Source: Hyperoodon ampullatus (Eukaryota > Chordata > Mammalia > Artiodactyla > Ziphiidae). Taken from it: a stretch of DNA of 64,000 bases. A model generated the notes under the pieces. The model made no database searches, was not told where the DNA came from, and saw only the letters and a program-made list of their open reading frames with translations. The translations under genes and the position numbers were made by a program. The stretch lies in the NCBI GenBank assembly GCA_949752795.1, contig CATKHW010000280.1:434001-498000 (forward strand). The letters run 5' to 3'. Below are positions 23,122 through 35,875 of the stretch, one piece after another (the stretch's first letter is position 1; each line of letters opens with the position of its first letter).

Positions 23122-26100
23122 GCGTCATGGAACACTGTAATCACAAGGGGTATGGAGCATTTTGATGACAGGGGTCATGGAGAATTCTGAAGACAATGAT
23201 CAGGGAGCATTCTGATGACAAGCTTGTGGAGTATTGTGATGACAATGACATGGAGCGTTGTGATGAAAAGGGCATGGAGCATTCTTATGAAAAAGGCATG
23301 GAGCATTTTCATGACAGTGTTCAAGGAGTATTCTGATGACAAGTGTCAGGGAGCATTGTGATGACAAGTGTATTGAGAATTGTGATGACAAAGGTCATGG
23401 AGCATTGTGACGACAAGTGCATGGAGTATTGTCATGACAATCATCATGTACTGTTGTGATGACAAGCGTTATGGAACATTGTGATCACAAGAGGTTGGAG
23501 CATTGTGATGACAGAGGTCATGCACCATTTTGATTTCAAGGAGCATGGAGCATTGTGATGACAAGGGCATGGAGCAATGTGATCCCAAGGTTCATGGAGG
23601 ATTGTGATGAAAATGGCAATGGAGTATTGTGATGACAAGCTCATGGAGCATTGTGATGACAAGGTCATTTAGGATTTTGATGACACAGGCTTGGAGAATT
23701 GTGATGATAAGGGTCATGGAGCACTGTGATGATAAGCGTCACGGAGCATTGTGATTACAGGGGTCATGGAGCATTGGGATGACAAGGGCATGGATCATTG
23801 TGATGACAAGTGTCATGGAGCATTGGGCTGAAAATGTTCATGGAGCATTGTGATGACAAGGGAATGGAGCATTGTGATGACAAGAGTCCCGGATCATTGT
23901 GTTGTCAGGGGTCATGGAGTGTTGTGATGACAGTGGTCATGGAGGATTGTGATGATATGGGTCATGGAGCATTGTGATGAGAAGGTCATGAAGCATTGGG
24001 CTGAAAATGTTCATGGAGTATTGTGATGACAGGGGTCATGGAGCATTGTAATGAGAAGGGAATTGAGCACTGTGATGACAAGGTCCTGGAGCATTGTGAT
24101 GGGAAGTCCATGGAGCCTTGTGATGACAATTCTCATGGAACATTCTGATGAAAAGGGGCATGGAGCATTGTGATTACAGGGGTCTTGGAGCATTGTGATG
24201 ACAAGGGCATGGAGTATTGTGATGAGAAGGCCATGGAGCATTCTGATGACATGTGTCATGGAGATTTGTGCTGACAAGGGCATGGAGTATTGTGATGAAA
24301 ATGGCATGGATCATTGTTATGAAAAAGGCATGAATCCTTGTCATGACAGGGTTCTAGGAGCATACTGACGACAAGTGTCATGGAGCATTGTGATGACAAG
24401 TGTATTGAGCATTGTGATGACAAAGTTCATGGAGCATTGTGATGAGAAGACCATGGATAATTTTGATGATGAGCGTCATGGGGTGTTGTGATGATAAGTT
24501 TTATGGAACATTGTGATCACAAGGGTTTGGAGCATTGTGATGACAGAGGTCATGGAGCATTTTGATTTCATTGTGATGACAATAGCCTGAAGCATTATGG
24601 TGATGGGCATGGTGCATTGTGATGACAGCGTTCATGGAGCATTGAGATGAAAAGGGGCATGGAGCATTGTGATTACAGGGATCTTGGAGCATTGTGATGA
24701 CAAGGGCAAGGAGCATTATGATGAGAAGGCCATGGAGCATTCTGATGACATGCGTCATTGAGCTTTGTGATGACAAGGGCATGGAGCATTGTGATTACAG
24801 GGGTCTTGGAGCATTGTGATGACAAGGGTCATGGAGCCTTGTGATGACAATGGTGTGGAACATTGTGATGGAAGGGGTCATGGAGCATTGTTATGACAGG
24901 GGTAATGGAGCATTGTGATGAGAAGGGCATGGAGCACTGGTCTGAAAAGTTTCATGGATTATTGTTATGAGAGTGGGCATGGAGCATTGTGATGACAAGG
25001 TCACGGAACACTGTGATCCATGGGTCATGGAGGATTGTAATGACAAGGGCATGGAGCATTGTGATGAGAAGGGCATCGTACATTGTTTTGACAAGCGTCA
25101 TGGAGCTTTGTGATGACAAGGGCATGGAACAATGTGATGAGAGGGTTCATGGAACATTGTGATTCCAAGGGTTATGGAGCTTTGTGATGACAAAAGTCAT
25201 GGAGCATTTTGATGTCAAGGGCGTGGTGCATTGTGATGAGAAGGGCATGGAGCATTGTGATGACAGGGGCATGGAGCATTGGTCTGACAAGTTTAATAGA
25301 TTATTGTGATGACAGTGGGCATGGGGCATTGTGATGACAAGGGCATGGGGCATTGTGATGAGAAGGTCATGGAGTATTGTGAAGACAGGTGTCAGGGAGC
25401 ATTGTGATGACATATGTCATGGTCCATTGCGATGACAATGGCATGGAGCATTGTGATGCCAAATGTAATGGAGGATTGTGATGATAAATATAATGGAGCA
25501 TTGTGATGACTAGGGCTTGGAGCATTATGATGACAAGGGCCATTGAAAATTTTCATGACAAGGTCGTGAAGCATTGTGATGACAAGGTGCTGGAGCACTG
25601 TGATGAGAAAACAACGGAGCCTTGTGAGACAAGTCTCATGGAGCATACTGATGAAAAGGGGCATGGAGCATTGTGATTAGAGTGTCTTGGAAAATTGTGA
25701 TGACAAGGGCATGGAGCATTGTGATGAGAAGGCCAAGGAGCAGTCTGATGACATGCGTCATTGAGCTTTGTGATGACAAGGGCATGGAGCATTGTGAAGA
25801 GAAGACCATAGATAATTGTGATGACGAGCGTCATGGGGCATTGTGATGACAAGTGTTATGGAATATTGTGATCACAAGGGTTTGGAGCAGTGTTATGACA
25901 GAGGTCATGGAGCATTTTGATTTCATTGTGATGACAATAGCCTGAAGCATTATGATGATGGGCATGGTGCATTGTGATGACAGGGTTCATGGATCATTGA
26001 GATAAAAAGGGACATGGAGCATTGTGATTACAGGGGTCTTGGAGCATTGTGATGAGAAGGGTCATGGAGCCTTGTGATGACAAGGCCATGGAACATCGTG

Positions 26101-29100
26101 ATGGCAGGGGTCATGGAGCATTGTTATCACAGGGGTAATGGAGCATTGTGATGGCAAGGGCATGGAGCATTCTGATGACATGCATCATGGAGCTTTGTGA
26201 TGACAAGGGCATGTAGCACTGTGATTACAGGGGTCTTGGAGCATTGTGATGACATGGGTCATGGAGCCTTGTGATGACAAGGCCGTGGAACGTTGTGATG
26301 GCAGGGGTCATGGAGCATTGTTATGACAGGGGTAATGGAGCATTGTGATGACAAGGGCATGGAACATTTGTCTGAAAAGTTTCATGGATTATTGTGATGA
26401 GAGTGGGCATGGAGCATTGTGATGACAAGGGCACGGAACACAGTGATACATGGGTCATGGAGGATTGTAATGACAAGGGCATGGAGCATTGTGATGAGAA
26501 GGGCATCGAGCAGTGTGATGACAAGCACCATGGAGCTTTTTGATGACAATTGTATGGAACAATGTGATGAGAGGTTTCATGGAGTATTGTGATGACAATG
26601 GCATGGAGCATTGTGATGCCAAGGGTCATGGAGCTTTGTGATGACAAAGGTCATGGAGCATTTTGATGACAAGGGCGTGGTGCATTGTGATGAGAAGGGC
26701 AGGGAACATTGTGATGACATTGTCATGGACCAATTTGATGAAAAGGGTCATGGAACATTTTGATGAGAGGCGTTATGTAACATTGTGATGTTAGGGGTCA
26801 TGGAGCATTTTGATGAAAAGGGTCATGGAGCATTTTGATGACAGGGGTTATGGAACATTGTGATGTCAGGGATCATCAAACATTGTGATGATAAGTGCAT
26901 GTAGCATTGTGATGACAGGAGTCATGGAACATTGTGATGACAGGGTTGAGGGAGTATTGTGATGAATAGTGATGTAACATTGTGATATCAGTGGTGATGG
27001 AGCATTTTGATTTGAAGTGCATGGAGCATTGTGATGACAAGGTTTATGGAGCATTGTGATGACAAGATTGTGGAGCACTGTGACGACAAGCGCATGGTGA
27101 ATTGTGATGACATGGGTCATGGAGCATTGTGCTGACAAGCGCATGGAGCATTGTGATGACAAGGGTCATGGAGCATTGTGCTGAGAAAGGCATAGAGCAT
27201 TCTGATGACAAGGGTCAAAGAGCATTGTGATGAAAAGTTCATGAAGCATTGTGGTTAAAAACGTCACAGAGACTGTTGATGACAAGGGCATGGACCATTG
27301 TGATGACAAGGTCATGAAGCCTTGTGATGACTGGAGTCACGGAGCATTGTGATGACAGGGGTCATGGAACACTGTGATAACAAGGGCATGGGGCATTGTG
27401 ATGACAAGGGCATGGAGCATTGGTCTAATAAGTTTCATGGCTTATTGCGATGACAGTTGGAATGGCGCATTGTGATGACAAGGGCATGGAGCATTGTGAT
27501 GACCAGGTCATTCATTATTGTGAAGACAGGTGTCAGGGAGCATTGTGATGACATATGTAATGGCCCATTGTGATGACAATGCCATGGAGCATTGTGATGC
27601 CAAGTGTCATGGAGGATTCTGATGACAAAGGTAATGGAGCATTGTGATGACAATGGCTTGGAGCATTGTGATGACAAGGGTCAGGGAGCATTGTGCTGAC
27701 AAGTGCATGGAAAATTGTGATGACAAGGGACATGGAGCATTCTGATGACAAGCTTGTGGAGTATTTTGATGACAATGGCATGGAGCATTGGGATGAAAAC
27801 GGCATGGTGCATTTTGATGAAAAAGGCATGGGGCCTTTTTGTGACAGGGTTCAAGGAGCATTCTGATGACAAGTGTCAGGGAGCATTGTGATGACATGTG
27901 TATCGAGAATTGTGATGACGAACGTCATGGAGCATTGTGATGAAAAGGGCATGGAGTATTGTGATGACAGGCATCATGGAGCATTGTGATGACAAGTGTT
28001 ATGGAACATTGTGATCACAAGGGTTTGGAGCATTGTGATGACAGAGGTCATGGATCATTTTGATTTCAAGGAGCATGGAGCATTGTGATGACAAGGGCAT
28101 GGAGCAATGTGATCCCAAGGTTCATGGAGGATTGTGATGGCAATGGTAATGGAGTATTGTGATGACAAGTGCATAGAACATTGTAATGACAAGGTCATGT
28201 AGCATTTTGCTGACAAAGGCATGGAGCATTGTGATGACAGGTGTCATGGAGCACTGTGATGACAAGCGTCACAGAGCATTGTGATTACAGGGGTCATGGA
28301 GCATTGGGATGACAAGGGCATGCATCATTGTGATGACAAGTGTCATGGAGCATTGGGCTGAAAATGTTCATGGAGTATTGTGATGACAGGGGTCATGGAG
28401 CATTGTGATGACTAGGGAATGGATCATTGTGATGACAAGAGTCCCGGATCATTGTGTTGTCAGGTGATATTGAGCGTTGTGATGACTGTGGTCATGGAGC
28501 ATTGTGATGATATTGGTCATGGAGCATTGTGATGTGAAGGTCATGGAGCATTGGGCTGAAAATGTTCATGGAGTATTGTGATGACAGGGGTCATGGAGCA
28601 TTGTGATGATAAGGGAATGGGGCATTTTGATGACAATATCCTGGAGCACTGTGATGAGAAGACCATGGAGTCTTGTGATGACAAGTCTCATGGAGCATTC
28701 TGATGAAAAGGGGCAATGACCATTGTGATTACAGGGGTCTTGGAGCATTGTGATGACAAGGGCATGGAGCATTGTGATGAGAAGGCCATGGAGCATTCTG
28801 ATGACATGCATCATGGAGCTTTGTGATGACAAGGGCATGGAGCATTGTGATTACAGGGGTCTTGGAGCATTGTGATGAAAAAGGCATGGATCATTGTGAT
28901 GAAAAAGGCATGGAGCCTTGTCATGAAAGGGTTCAGGGAGCATACTGATGGCAAGAGTCAGGGAGCATTGTGATGACATGTGTATTGCGCATTGTGATGA
29001 CAAATGTCATGGGGCATTGTGATGAGAAGTCCATGGATAATTGTGATGAGTAGCGTCATGGGGTATTGTGATGACAAGTGTTATGGAACATTGTGATCAC

Positions 29101-30228
29101 AAGGGTTTGGAGCATTGTGATGACAGAGGTCATGGAGCATTTTGATTTCATTGTGATGACAAGAGCATGAAGCATTATGATGATGGGCATGGTGCATTGT
29201 GATGACAGGGTTCATGGAGCATTGTGATGAAAGGTGGCATGGAGCTTTGGTCTGACAAGTTTCATGGATTATTTTGATGACAGTGGGCATGGCACATTGT
29301 GATGACAAGGGCATGGAGCATTGTGATGACAAGGTCATGGAGTATTTTGAAGACAGGTGTCAGGGAGCATTGTGATGACATATGTCATGTTCCATTGTGA
29401 TGACAATAGCACGGAGCATTGTGATGCCAAGTGTCATGGAGGATTGTTGTGAGAAAGGTAAAGGAGCATTGTGATGATAAGTGCATGGAGCATTGAGATG
29501 ACAAGGGCCATTGACAATTTTAATGTCCATGTCGTGAAACATTTTGATGACAAGCGCATGGAGCTTCATATGACAGGGGTCATGGAGCATTGTGATGACA
29601 AGTGCATGGAGTATTGTTATGACAAGAGCATATAACATTGTGATGAGAAATGCCATGGAGCATTGTGATGACAAGGACGTGGAGAACTGTGAGGACAAGG
29701 GACATTGAGCTTTGAGATGACCAGGGCATGGAGCATTGTGATGGCAAAGCCGTGGAGCATTGTGATGAGAAGACCTTGGGTAATTGTGATGACGAGGATC
29801 ATGGAGCACTGTAATGACAAGGGGCATGAAGCATTGTGATGACAGGTGTCAGGGAGCATTGTGATGACAGGGGTCATGGAGCATTGTGATGACAAGGGCA
29901 AGGAGCATTGTGATGACAAGGGTACGGAACATTGTGATGAAAAGTGCCATTGAGAATTTTGATGATAAAGTCGTGAAGCATTGTGATGACAAACACTTGG
30001 AGCTTGCTATGACAAGGGTCATGGAACATTGCAATGACAAGTGCATGGAGAACTGTGATGACACGAGCATGTAACTTTGTGATGAGAAGTGTCATGTAGC
30101 ATTGTGATGACAAGTATGTGGAGAATTGTTATGACAAGGGACATGGAGCATTGTGATAACCAGGGCATGGAGCATTGTGATGACAGGGGTCATGGAGCAT
30201 TATTATGACAAGGGCCATGGTGCATTCT
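23122..30228. repeat. Right portion of the minisatellite, older block relatives
   Basis: The same unit orders recur here in more diverged form. CATTATG(A/G)TGATGGGCATGG appears at 24593, 25948 and 29173. The GGGCTGAAAATGTTCATGG unit near 23998 and 28553 matches 11607 in the left part. The TGATATCAGTGGTGA unit near 26984 matches 13043, 18747 and 21893. This part is therefore an older layer of the same block duplication process. Confidence 0.8.
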
Positions 30229-30655
30229 GATATAAGATATCACTTATGAAGGGAATGTAAACCTGGCTACATATGAGCTGAATTAGGAAAGAGAACAGAG
30301 TCTCAGATTTAGAAAACACTCTTATGCTTGCTTAAGGGGGAAGGAGAGGTGGGGAGACACACAAAACCAGAGTTTGATATTAGCACAGGTAACGTTCCAT
30401 AATCCAAATAGAGAAAAGACAAGCCTGACTCCTTCCTCAGTGAATGGGACTCAACACCCCTATTCCCCACAGAGAAATATATCTGACTAGTAAGGATCTT
30501 AAAACCTATGTATTGATATGTCTCCATAAGGGAACCAAGTGTGTCTAGAATGACAAAAACACAGCAGTGAGAATCAGCTCAAACCCACTATAAAAAGGAA
30601 TTTCAAAACAAAACAAAGAAACAGTGAAATTCTTACACAATACCTTCAGGGGTTC
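30229..30655 (+). repeat. Satellite monomer M3, right part (L1 3' UTR half)
   Basis: The monomer resumes at ATAAGATATCACTTATGAAG and continues through GATATTAGCACAGGTAACGT, AACCTATGTATTGATATGTC and the A-rich tail AATTTCAAAACAAAACAAAG. It completes the monomer interrupted at about 11245. Confidence 0.9.
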
Positions 30656-32394
30656 TGATGAAACTTGGAATGACCCTATCTACAACAACAGCTGGATGTG
30701 GCATAAGGCTGTTCACTTGGGACTGAGAGGATTGGTGAGATTGGGTGTGAAAATGCAGACGCTTTAAAGCAATAATGCCTGCCACTGATTCCATGGTTCC
30801 CAACTCTCCAGGTAAAAGGGAATATCACTACAGTTATAACATGTATGGGAAACCTAGAGAATGGACACCCTCTGATGGTGAAAGGTTTCTAAAACTCTAC
30901 TAATTTTTTTCTCTCCATGTGCTCCAGATTGACATTCCAACTGCTTTAATATCAATCTCCCAACTTAGAGAGTCAGCCGCTATAACCTCCTGATTCGCAC
31001 AGTTGGCACATTGTGCAGAGGATATAAGGGAAGAGGGAGAACCAATGAGAGAGTAGCTGTAGGCATTTGGACGGCCACATGTCACTCTAATTTCCCGTCA
31101 CGAAGAAGAATTAACCAAACTCTCAGCCTGCCCCACCCCCATAACTAGTATAGGTCCTGAAGCAAAATTGTGGGTTTGCGGTCAGCTCACAAAAACACAA
31201 GTTGAAAAATGGAGCTCAGGGGCACAGCAATTCACTAACGTGCAGAGTTATACAGGACTACTGTCTTCCAAAAATCTGTTGAGGAAAAGCCATGAGGCGG
31301 ACTTGAAAATGAGGGAGATTTGCACGAAACAGATTTCCAGAAGTACATTGGAATCGCCTTTAAACACAGGAAAAGCATCACAACTTCGACAATTATGGAA
31401 TTGTCCCTAAAGGGCGCATGTGTTTTCTCCTGAATATATTCAGGAGAAAACGCATACACCCATTTTGGCCAACCAAACAACCGCACAATGCAAATCTGCA
31501 CTACAAAGAAGTATCACTTCCCACCAGTCAAAAGGGATATCCGTAAAATGTGTAAAAAGCAGAAAGGCAAGAGGGGCTCTGGAGAACAGGGAGCCTTGTT
31601 ATGCTGATGGGTGGGATGTAGATTGCCAACAGCCACTCTGGAGGAGTGCATTGTGTTCCCTAAAAGAATTAAACAACAGAGCTTCACAACCTAAGGCACT
31701 TCCACTCATGGGAATATACCTTGGGAAAATTGAAAATCAATAAGACACAGCCAACCCAAAATATAGGGCAGCACTGCTTACAAGAACCTCGACTTCGGGA
31801 CACCTTAAATATCCCAGGAAAGACAAAAATAGTAAAGAAATTGTGGTACATACGTACGATGGAATATCCCTCAGCCATGAAATCAATGTCATAAGGCCAG
31901 TAGCAGCATAATGAGAGGATTCATGTACGATGATTCTAACTGAAATAAGTCACACAGAAAAAGAAACTTATCATAAGATATCACTTATGAAGGTCTTGTA
32001 AACATGGCTACACATGAACTGAATTAGGAAAGAGAAGAGTCTCACATTTAGAAAACACTCTTATGCCTGCTCAAGAGGAAAGGAGAGGTGGGGTGATGCA
32101 TAAAACCAGAGTTTGATATTAGCACAGGTACGGTTGCATAATCCAAATACAGAATAGACAAGACCTACTCTTTCCTCACTGAATGGGGCTCAACACCCCT
32201 ATTCCCCGCAGAGTAGTATATCTGACTAGTAAGAATCTTAAAACCTATGTATTGATATGTCTCCGTAAGGTAACCAAGTGTGTCTAGAACGACAAAAACA
32301 CGGCAGTGAGAATCAGCTCAAATCCACTATAAAAATGAATTTCAAAACAAAACAAATAAACAGTGAAATTCTTACACAATACCTTCAGGGGTTC
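30656..32394 (+). repeat. Satellite monomer M4 (transitional)
   Basis: Head is A-like (AAGGCTGTTCACTTGG, CAATAATGCCTGCC). The palindrome (about 31401-31472) has about seven mismatched pairs but a perfect central core. It is intermediate between the diverged edge copies and the interior copies, with GGTTTGCGGTCAGCTCAC and GATATTAGCACAGGTACGGT forms. Confidence 0.9.
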
Positions 32395-34136
32395 TGATGA
32401 AACTTAGAGTGACCCTATCTACAACGACAGCTGGATGTGGCATAAGGCTGGTCACTTGGGACTGAGAGGATTGGTGAGATTGGGTGAGAAAATGCAGACC
32501 GTTTAAAGCAATAATACCTGGCACCCATTCCATGGTTCCCAACTCTCCAGGTAGAAGGGAATATCACTACAGTTATAACATGTATGGGAAACCTAGAGAA
32601 TGGACACCATCTATTGGTGAAAGGTTTCTAAAACTCTACTAATTTTTTTCTCTCCTTGTGCACCAGTTTGACATTCCAACTGCTTTAGTATCAATCTCCC
32701 AAATTGGAGAGTCAGCACCTATAACCTCCTGGTTCGCACAGTTGGCACGTTGTGCAGAGGATATAAGGGAAGAGGGAGAAACAATTAGAGAGTAGCTGTA
32801 GGCATTTGGATGGCCACATGTCACTCTAAATTCCCGTCACGAAGAAGAATTAACCAACTCTGAGCCAGCCCCCCCAATGGAACCAGTATAGGTCCTGAAG
32901 CAAAATTGTGGATTGGCAGTCAGCTCACAAAAACGCGAGTTGAAAAATGGAGCTGAGGGGCACAGAAATTCACTAACTTGCAGAGTTATAAAGGACTACT
33001 CTCTTCCAAAAATCTGTTGAGATAAAGCCATGAGGCGGACTTGAAAATGAGGCAGAAGTGCACGAAACAGATTTCCAGAAGTACATTGGAATCGCCTTTA
33101 AACACAGGAAAAGCATCACAACATCGACAATTATGGAATTGTCCATAAAGGGAGCATGTGTTCTCTCCTGAATATATTAAAGAGAAAATGCATACGCCCA
33201 TTTTGGCCAAGCAAGAAAGCGGGCAATGCAAATCTGCACTACAAAGAAGTACCACTTCCCACTGGTCAAAAGGGACATCCACAAAATGTGTAAAAACCAG
33301 AAAGGCAAGACAGGCCCTGGAGAACAGGGAGCCTTGTTATGCTGATGGGCGGGATGTAAATTGCCAACTGCCTCTCTGGAGGAGTGCATTGTGTTCCCTA
33401 AAACAAGTAAAGAACAGAGCTACAGAGCCAAGGGCACTTCCAGTCTAGGGAATATACATTGGGAAAACTGAAAATCAATAAGACAGAGCCACCCCAAAAT
33501 TTAGGGCTGCACTGCTTACAAGGACCTCAACTTGGGTACACCTTAAATATCCCAGGATATATAAAAATGGTTCAAAAAATTGTGGTACTTACGTACGATG
33601 GAATATCCCTCAGCCATGAAATCAATGTCATAAGACCAGTAGCAGCAAAATGGGTGGATTCAGGTACGATGATTCTAAGTGAAATAAGTCACACAGAAAA
33701 AGAAACTTATCATAAGATATCACTTATGAAGATCCTGTAAACATGGCTACACTTGAACTGAGTTAGGAAAGAGAACAGTGTCTCATATTTAGAAAACACT
33801 CATATGCCTGCTTAAGGGGGAAGGAGAGGTGGGGTGATGCATAAAACCAGAGTTTGATATAAGCACAGGTACCGTTCCAAAAACCAACTATGGAATAGAC
33901 AAGACCTACAACTTCCTCAGGGAAAGGGACTCAAAACTCCATATTTCCCGCAGAGGAATATATCTGACTAGTAAGAATCTTAAAACCTATGTATTGATAT
34001 GTCTCCGTAAGGATATCAAGTGTGTCTAGACTGGCATAAACATGGAAGCGAGAATCAGCTCAACCCCACTATAAAAAGGAATTTCAAAAACAAAACAAAA
34101 CAACTGGAAAATTGTTTACAATTACTTCAGGGTCTC
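32395..34136 (+). repeat. Satellite monomer M5 (transitional)
   Basis: Head is A-like (AAGGCTGGTCAC, CAATAATACCTGG). The left palindrome arm is degraded (GGGAGCATGTGTTCTCTCC) while the right arm approaches consensus. The left half resembles M4 and the right half, after about 33180, resembles the interior copies. The change from old to homogenised sequence therefore falls inside this monomer. It carries the first full 93-codon L1 ORF2 relic (33459-33740). Confidence 0.9.
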
Positions 34137-35875
34137 TGATGAAACCTGGAATGACCCTCTCTACAACGACAGCTGGATGTGGCATAAGGAGGGACACTTG
34201 GGGCTGAGACGATTGGTCAGATTGGGTGAGCAAATGCAGACCCTTTAAAGCACAAATGCCTGGCACCCATTCCATGAGTCCCAACCCTCCAGGTTGAAGG
34301 GAATATTACTAAAGCTATAACATGTACAGGAAACCTAGAGAACGGACACACTGTGAATACGAAAGGTTTTTAAAACTCAACGAATAGTCCCTCTCCTGGT
34401 GCTCCGGTTTGACTTTCCATCTGCTTTACTATCAACGTCCCAACTTGGAGAGACAGCCCCTTTAACCTCCTGGTTCACACAGGTTGCCAATTTGGCAGAT
34501 GATGAAAGGGAAGAGGGAGAACCAATGAGAGAGTAGCTGTTAGGCATTTGGACGGGCATATATCACTGTAATTTTCCGGCAGGAAAAAGAATTAACCAAA
34601 GTCTCAGCCACCCAACGGGAACCAGTATAGGGCCTGAACCGAAATTTTGGACTTGCGGTCAGCTCACAATAAACGAGTTGAAAAATGGAGCTCAGTGGCA
34701 CAGCAATTCACAAACTGGCCGAGTAATAAAGGACAACTATCGTCCAAAAATCTGTTGAGGGAATGCAACGAGGCTGACTTGAAAGCGAGGCAGAATAGCA
34801 GGAAACAGATTTCAAGAGATACGTTGGAATCGCCTTTAAAGCACAGGAAGAGGGGCACAACTTCGACAATGATGCACTTGGCCAAAAAGGGCATATGCGT
34901 TTTCTCCTGAATATATTCAGGAGAAAACGCATATGCCCTTTTTGGCCAAGCAAGCAAGCGGGCAATGCAAATCTGCACTACAAAGAAGTATCACTTCCCA
35001 CTGGTCAAAAGGGAAATCCACATAATGTGTAAAAATCAGAAAGGCAAGACAGGCCCTGGAGAACATGGAGCCTTGTTATGCTGATGGGCGGGATGTAAAT
35101 TGCCAACTGCCTCTCTGGAGGAGTGCATTGTGTTCCCTAAAACAAGTAAACAACAGAGCTACAGAGCCAAGGGCACTTCCAGTCTAGGGAATATACCTTG
35201 GGAAAACGGAAAATCAATAAGACAGAGCCACCCCAAAATTTAGGGCTTCACTGCTTACAAGGACCTCAACTTGGGTACACCTTAAATATCCCAGGAAATA
35301 TAAAAATGGTTCAAAAAATTGTGGTACTTACGTACGATGGAATATCCCTCAGCCATGAAATCAATGTCCTAAGACCAGTAGCAGCAAAATGGGTGGATTC
35401 AGGTACGATGATTCTAAGTGAAATAAGTCACACAGAAAAAGAAACTTATCATAAGATATCACTTATGAAGATCCTGTAAACATGGCTACACTTGAACTGA
35501 GTTAGGAAGGAGAACAGTGTCTCACATTTAGAAAACACTCTTATGCCTGCTTAAGGGGGAAGGAGAGGTGGGGTGATGCATAAAACCAGAGTTTGATATA
35601 AGCACAGATACTGTTCCAAAAACCAACTATGGAATAGACAAGACCTACACCTTCCTCAGTGAAAGGGACTCAAAACCCCATATTTCCCGCAGAGGAATAT
35701 ATCTGAGTAGTAAGAATCTTAAAACCTATGGATTGATATGTCTCTGTAAGGGAATCAAGTGTGTCTAGACTGGCATAAACATGGCAGCGAGAATCAGCTC
35801 AAACCCACTATAAAAAGGAATTTCAAAAACAAAACAAAAAAACTGGGAAATTCTTTACAATTCCTTCAGGGTCTC
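34137..35875 (+). repeat. Satellite monomer M6 (type B, compensated perfect palindrome)
   Basis: Head AAGGAGGGACACTTGG and CACAAATGCCTGG (type B). The palindrome 34877-34950 is perfect over 74 bp, although both arms differ from consensus: GGGCATATGC on the left and GCATATGCCC on the right. ORF2 relic at 35198-35479. Confidence 0.95.
34877..34950. repeat. 74 bp perfect palindrome (example with compensated change)
   Basis: The arms are 37 bp, from CTTGGCCAAAAAGG on the left to CCTTTTTGGCCAAG on the right, with no spacer. The centre is GAATATATTC at 34909-34918. The pair that is G:C in most monomers is A:T here, changed in both arms. The DNA could extrude as a cruciform and the RNA could fold as a 37 bp hairpin. 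Confidence 0.95.

Larger units (their letters stand above)
11246..30228. repeat. 19 kb minisatellite, unit 24-26 bp
   Basis: The array is an uninterrupted head-to-tail repeat of a unit containing GTGATGACA followed by a G-rich step and CATGGAGCATT. Most units are 24 or 25 bp, giving very roughly 750 copies. The plus strand is G-rich and C-poor throughout (about 9 G to 3 C per unit). Units vary at the same few places: GATGACA versus GATGAGA or GATTACA; the GGG/GGGG step; CATGGAGC versus CATGGAAC. Particular variants recur in the same order, revealing longer higher-order blocks (listed separately). The long minus-strand reading frames are an artefact: the antisense unit has no stop in any frame, and three 25 bp units restore the frame. 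No gene is present. Confidence 0.95.

Noticed and set aside
11246..30228. Dozens of 60-157 codon minus-strand frames with MLHDPCHHNAP-like repeats, which could be read as a His/Cys-rich repeat protein family.
   Set aside because: They follow from a stop-free 25 bp antisense unit. Frames end wherever a 24 or 26 bp unit or a chance stop occurs, start sites are not conserved, and the same peptides appear in all frames.
11246..30228. CRISPR-like array, because of regularly repeated 24-25 bp units.
   Set aside because: Units are directly adjacent with no unique spacers, and the context is mammalian satellite DNA.
34877..34950. The 74 bp palindrome as an intrinsic transcription terminator or a microRNA precursor.
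   Set aside because: Intrinsic terminators of this kind are bacterial. A zero-loop perfect 37 bp stem is not a typical microRNA precursor, and no small RNA evidence is available. I kept it as a structural finding only.
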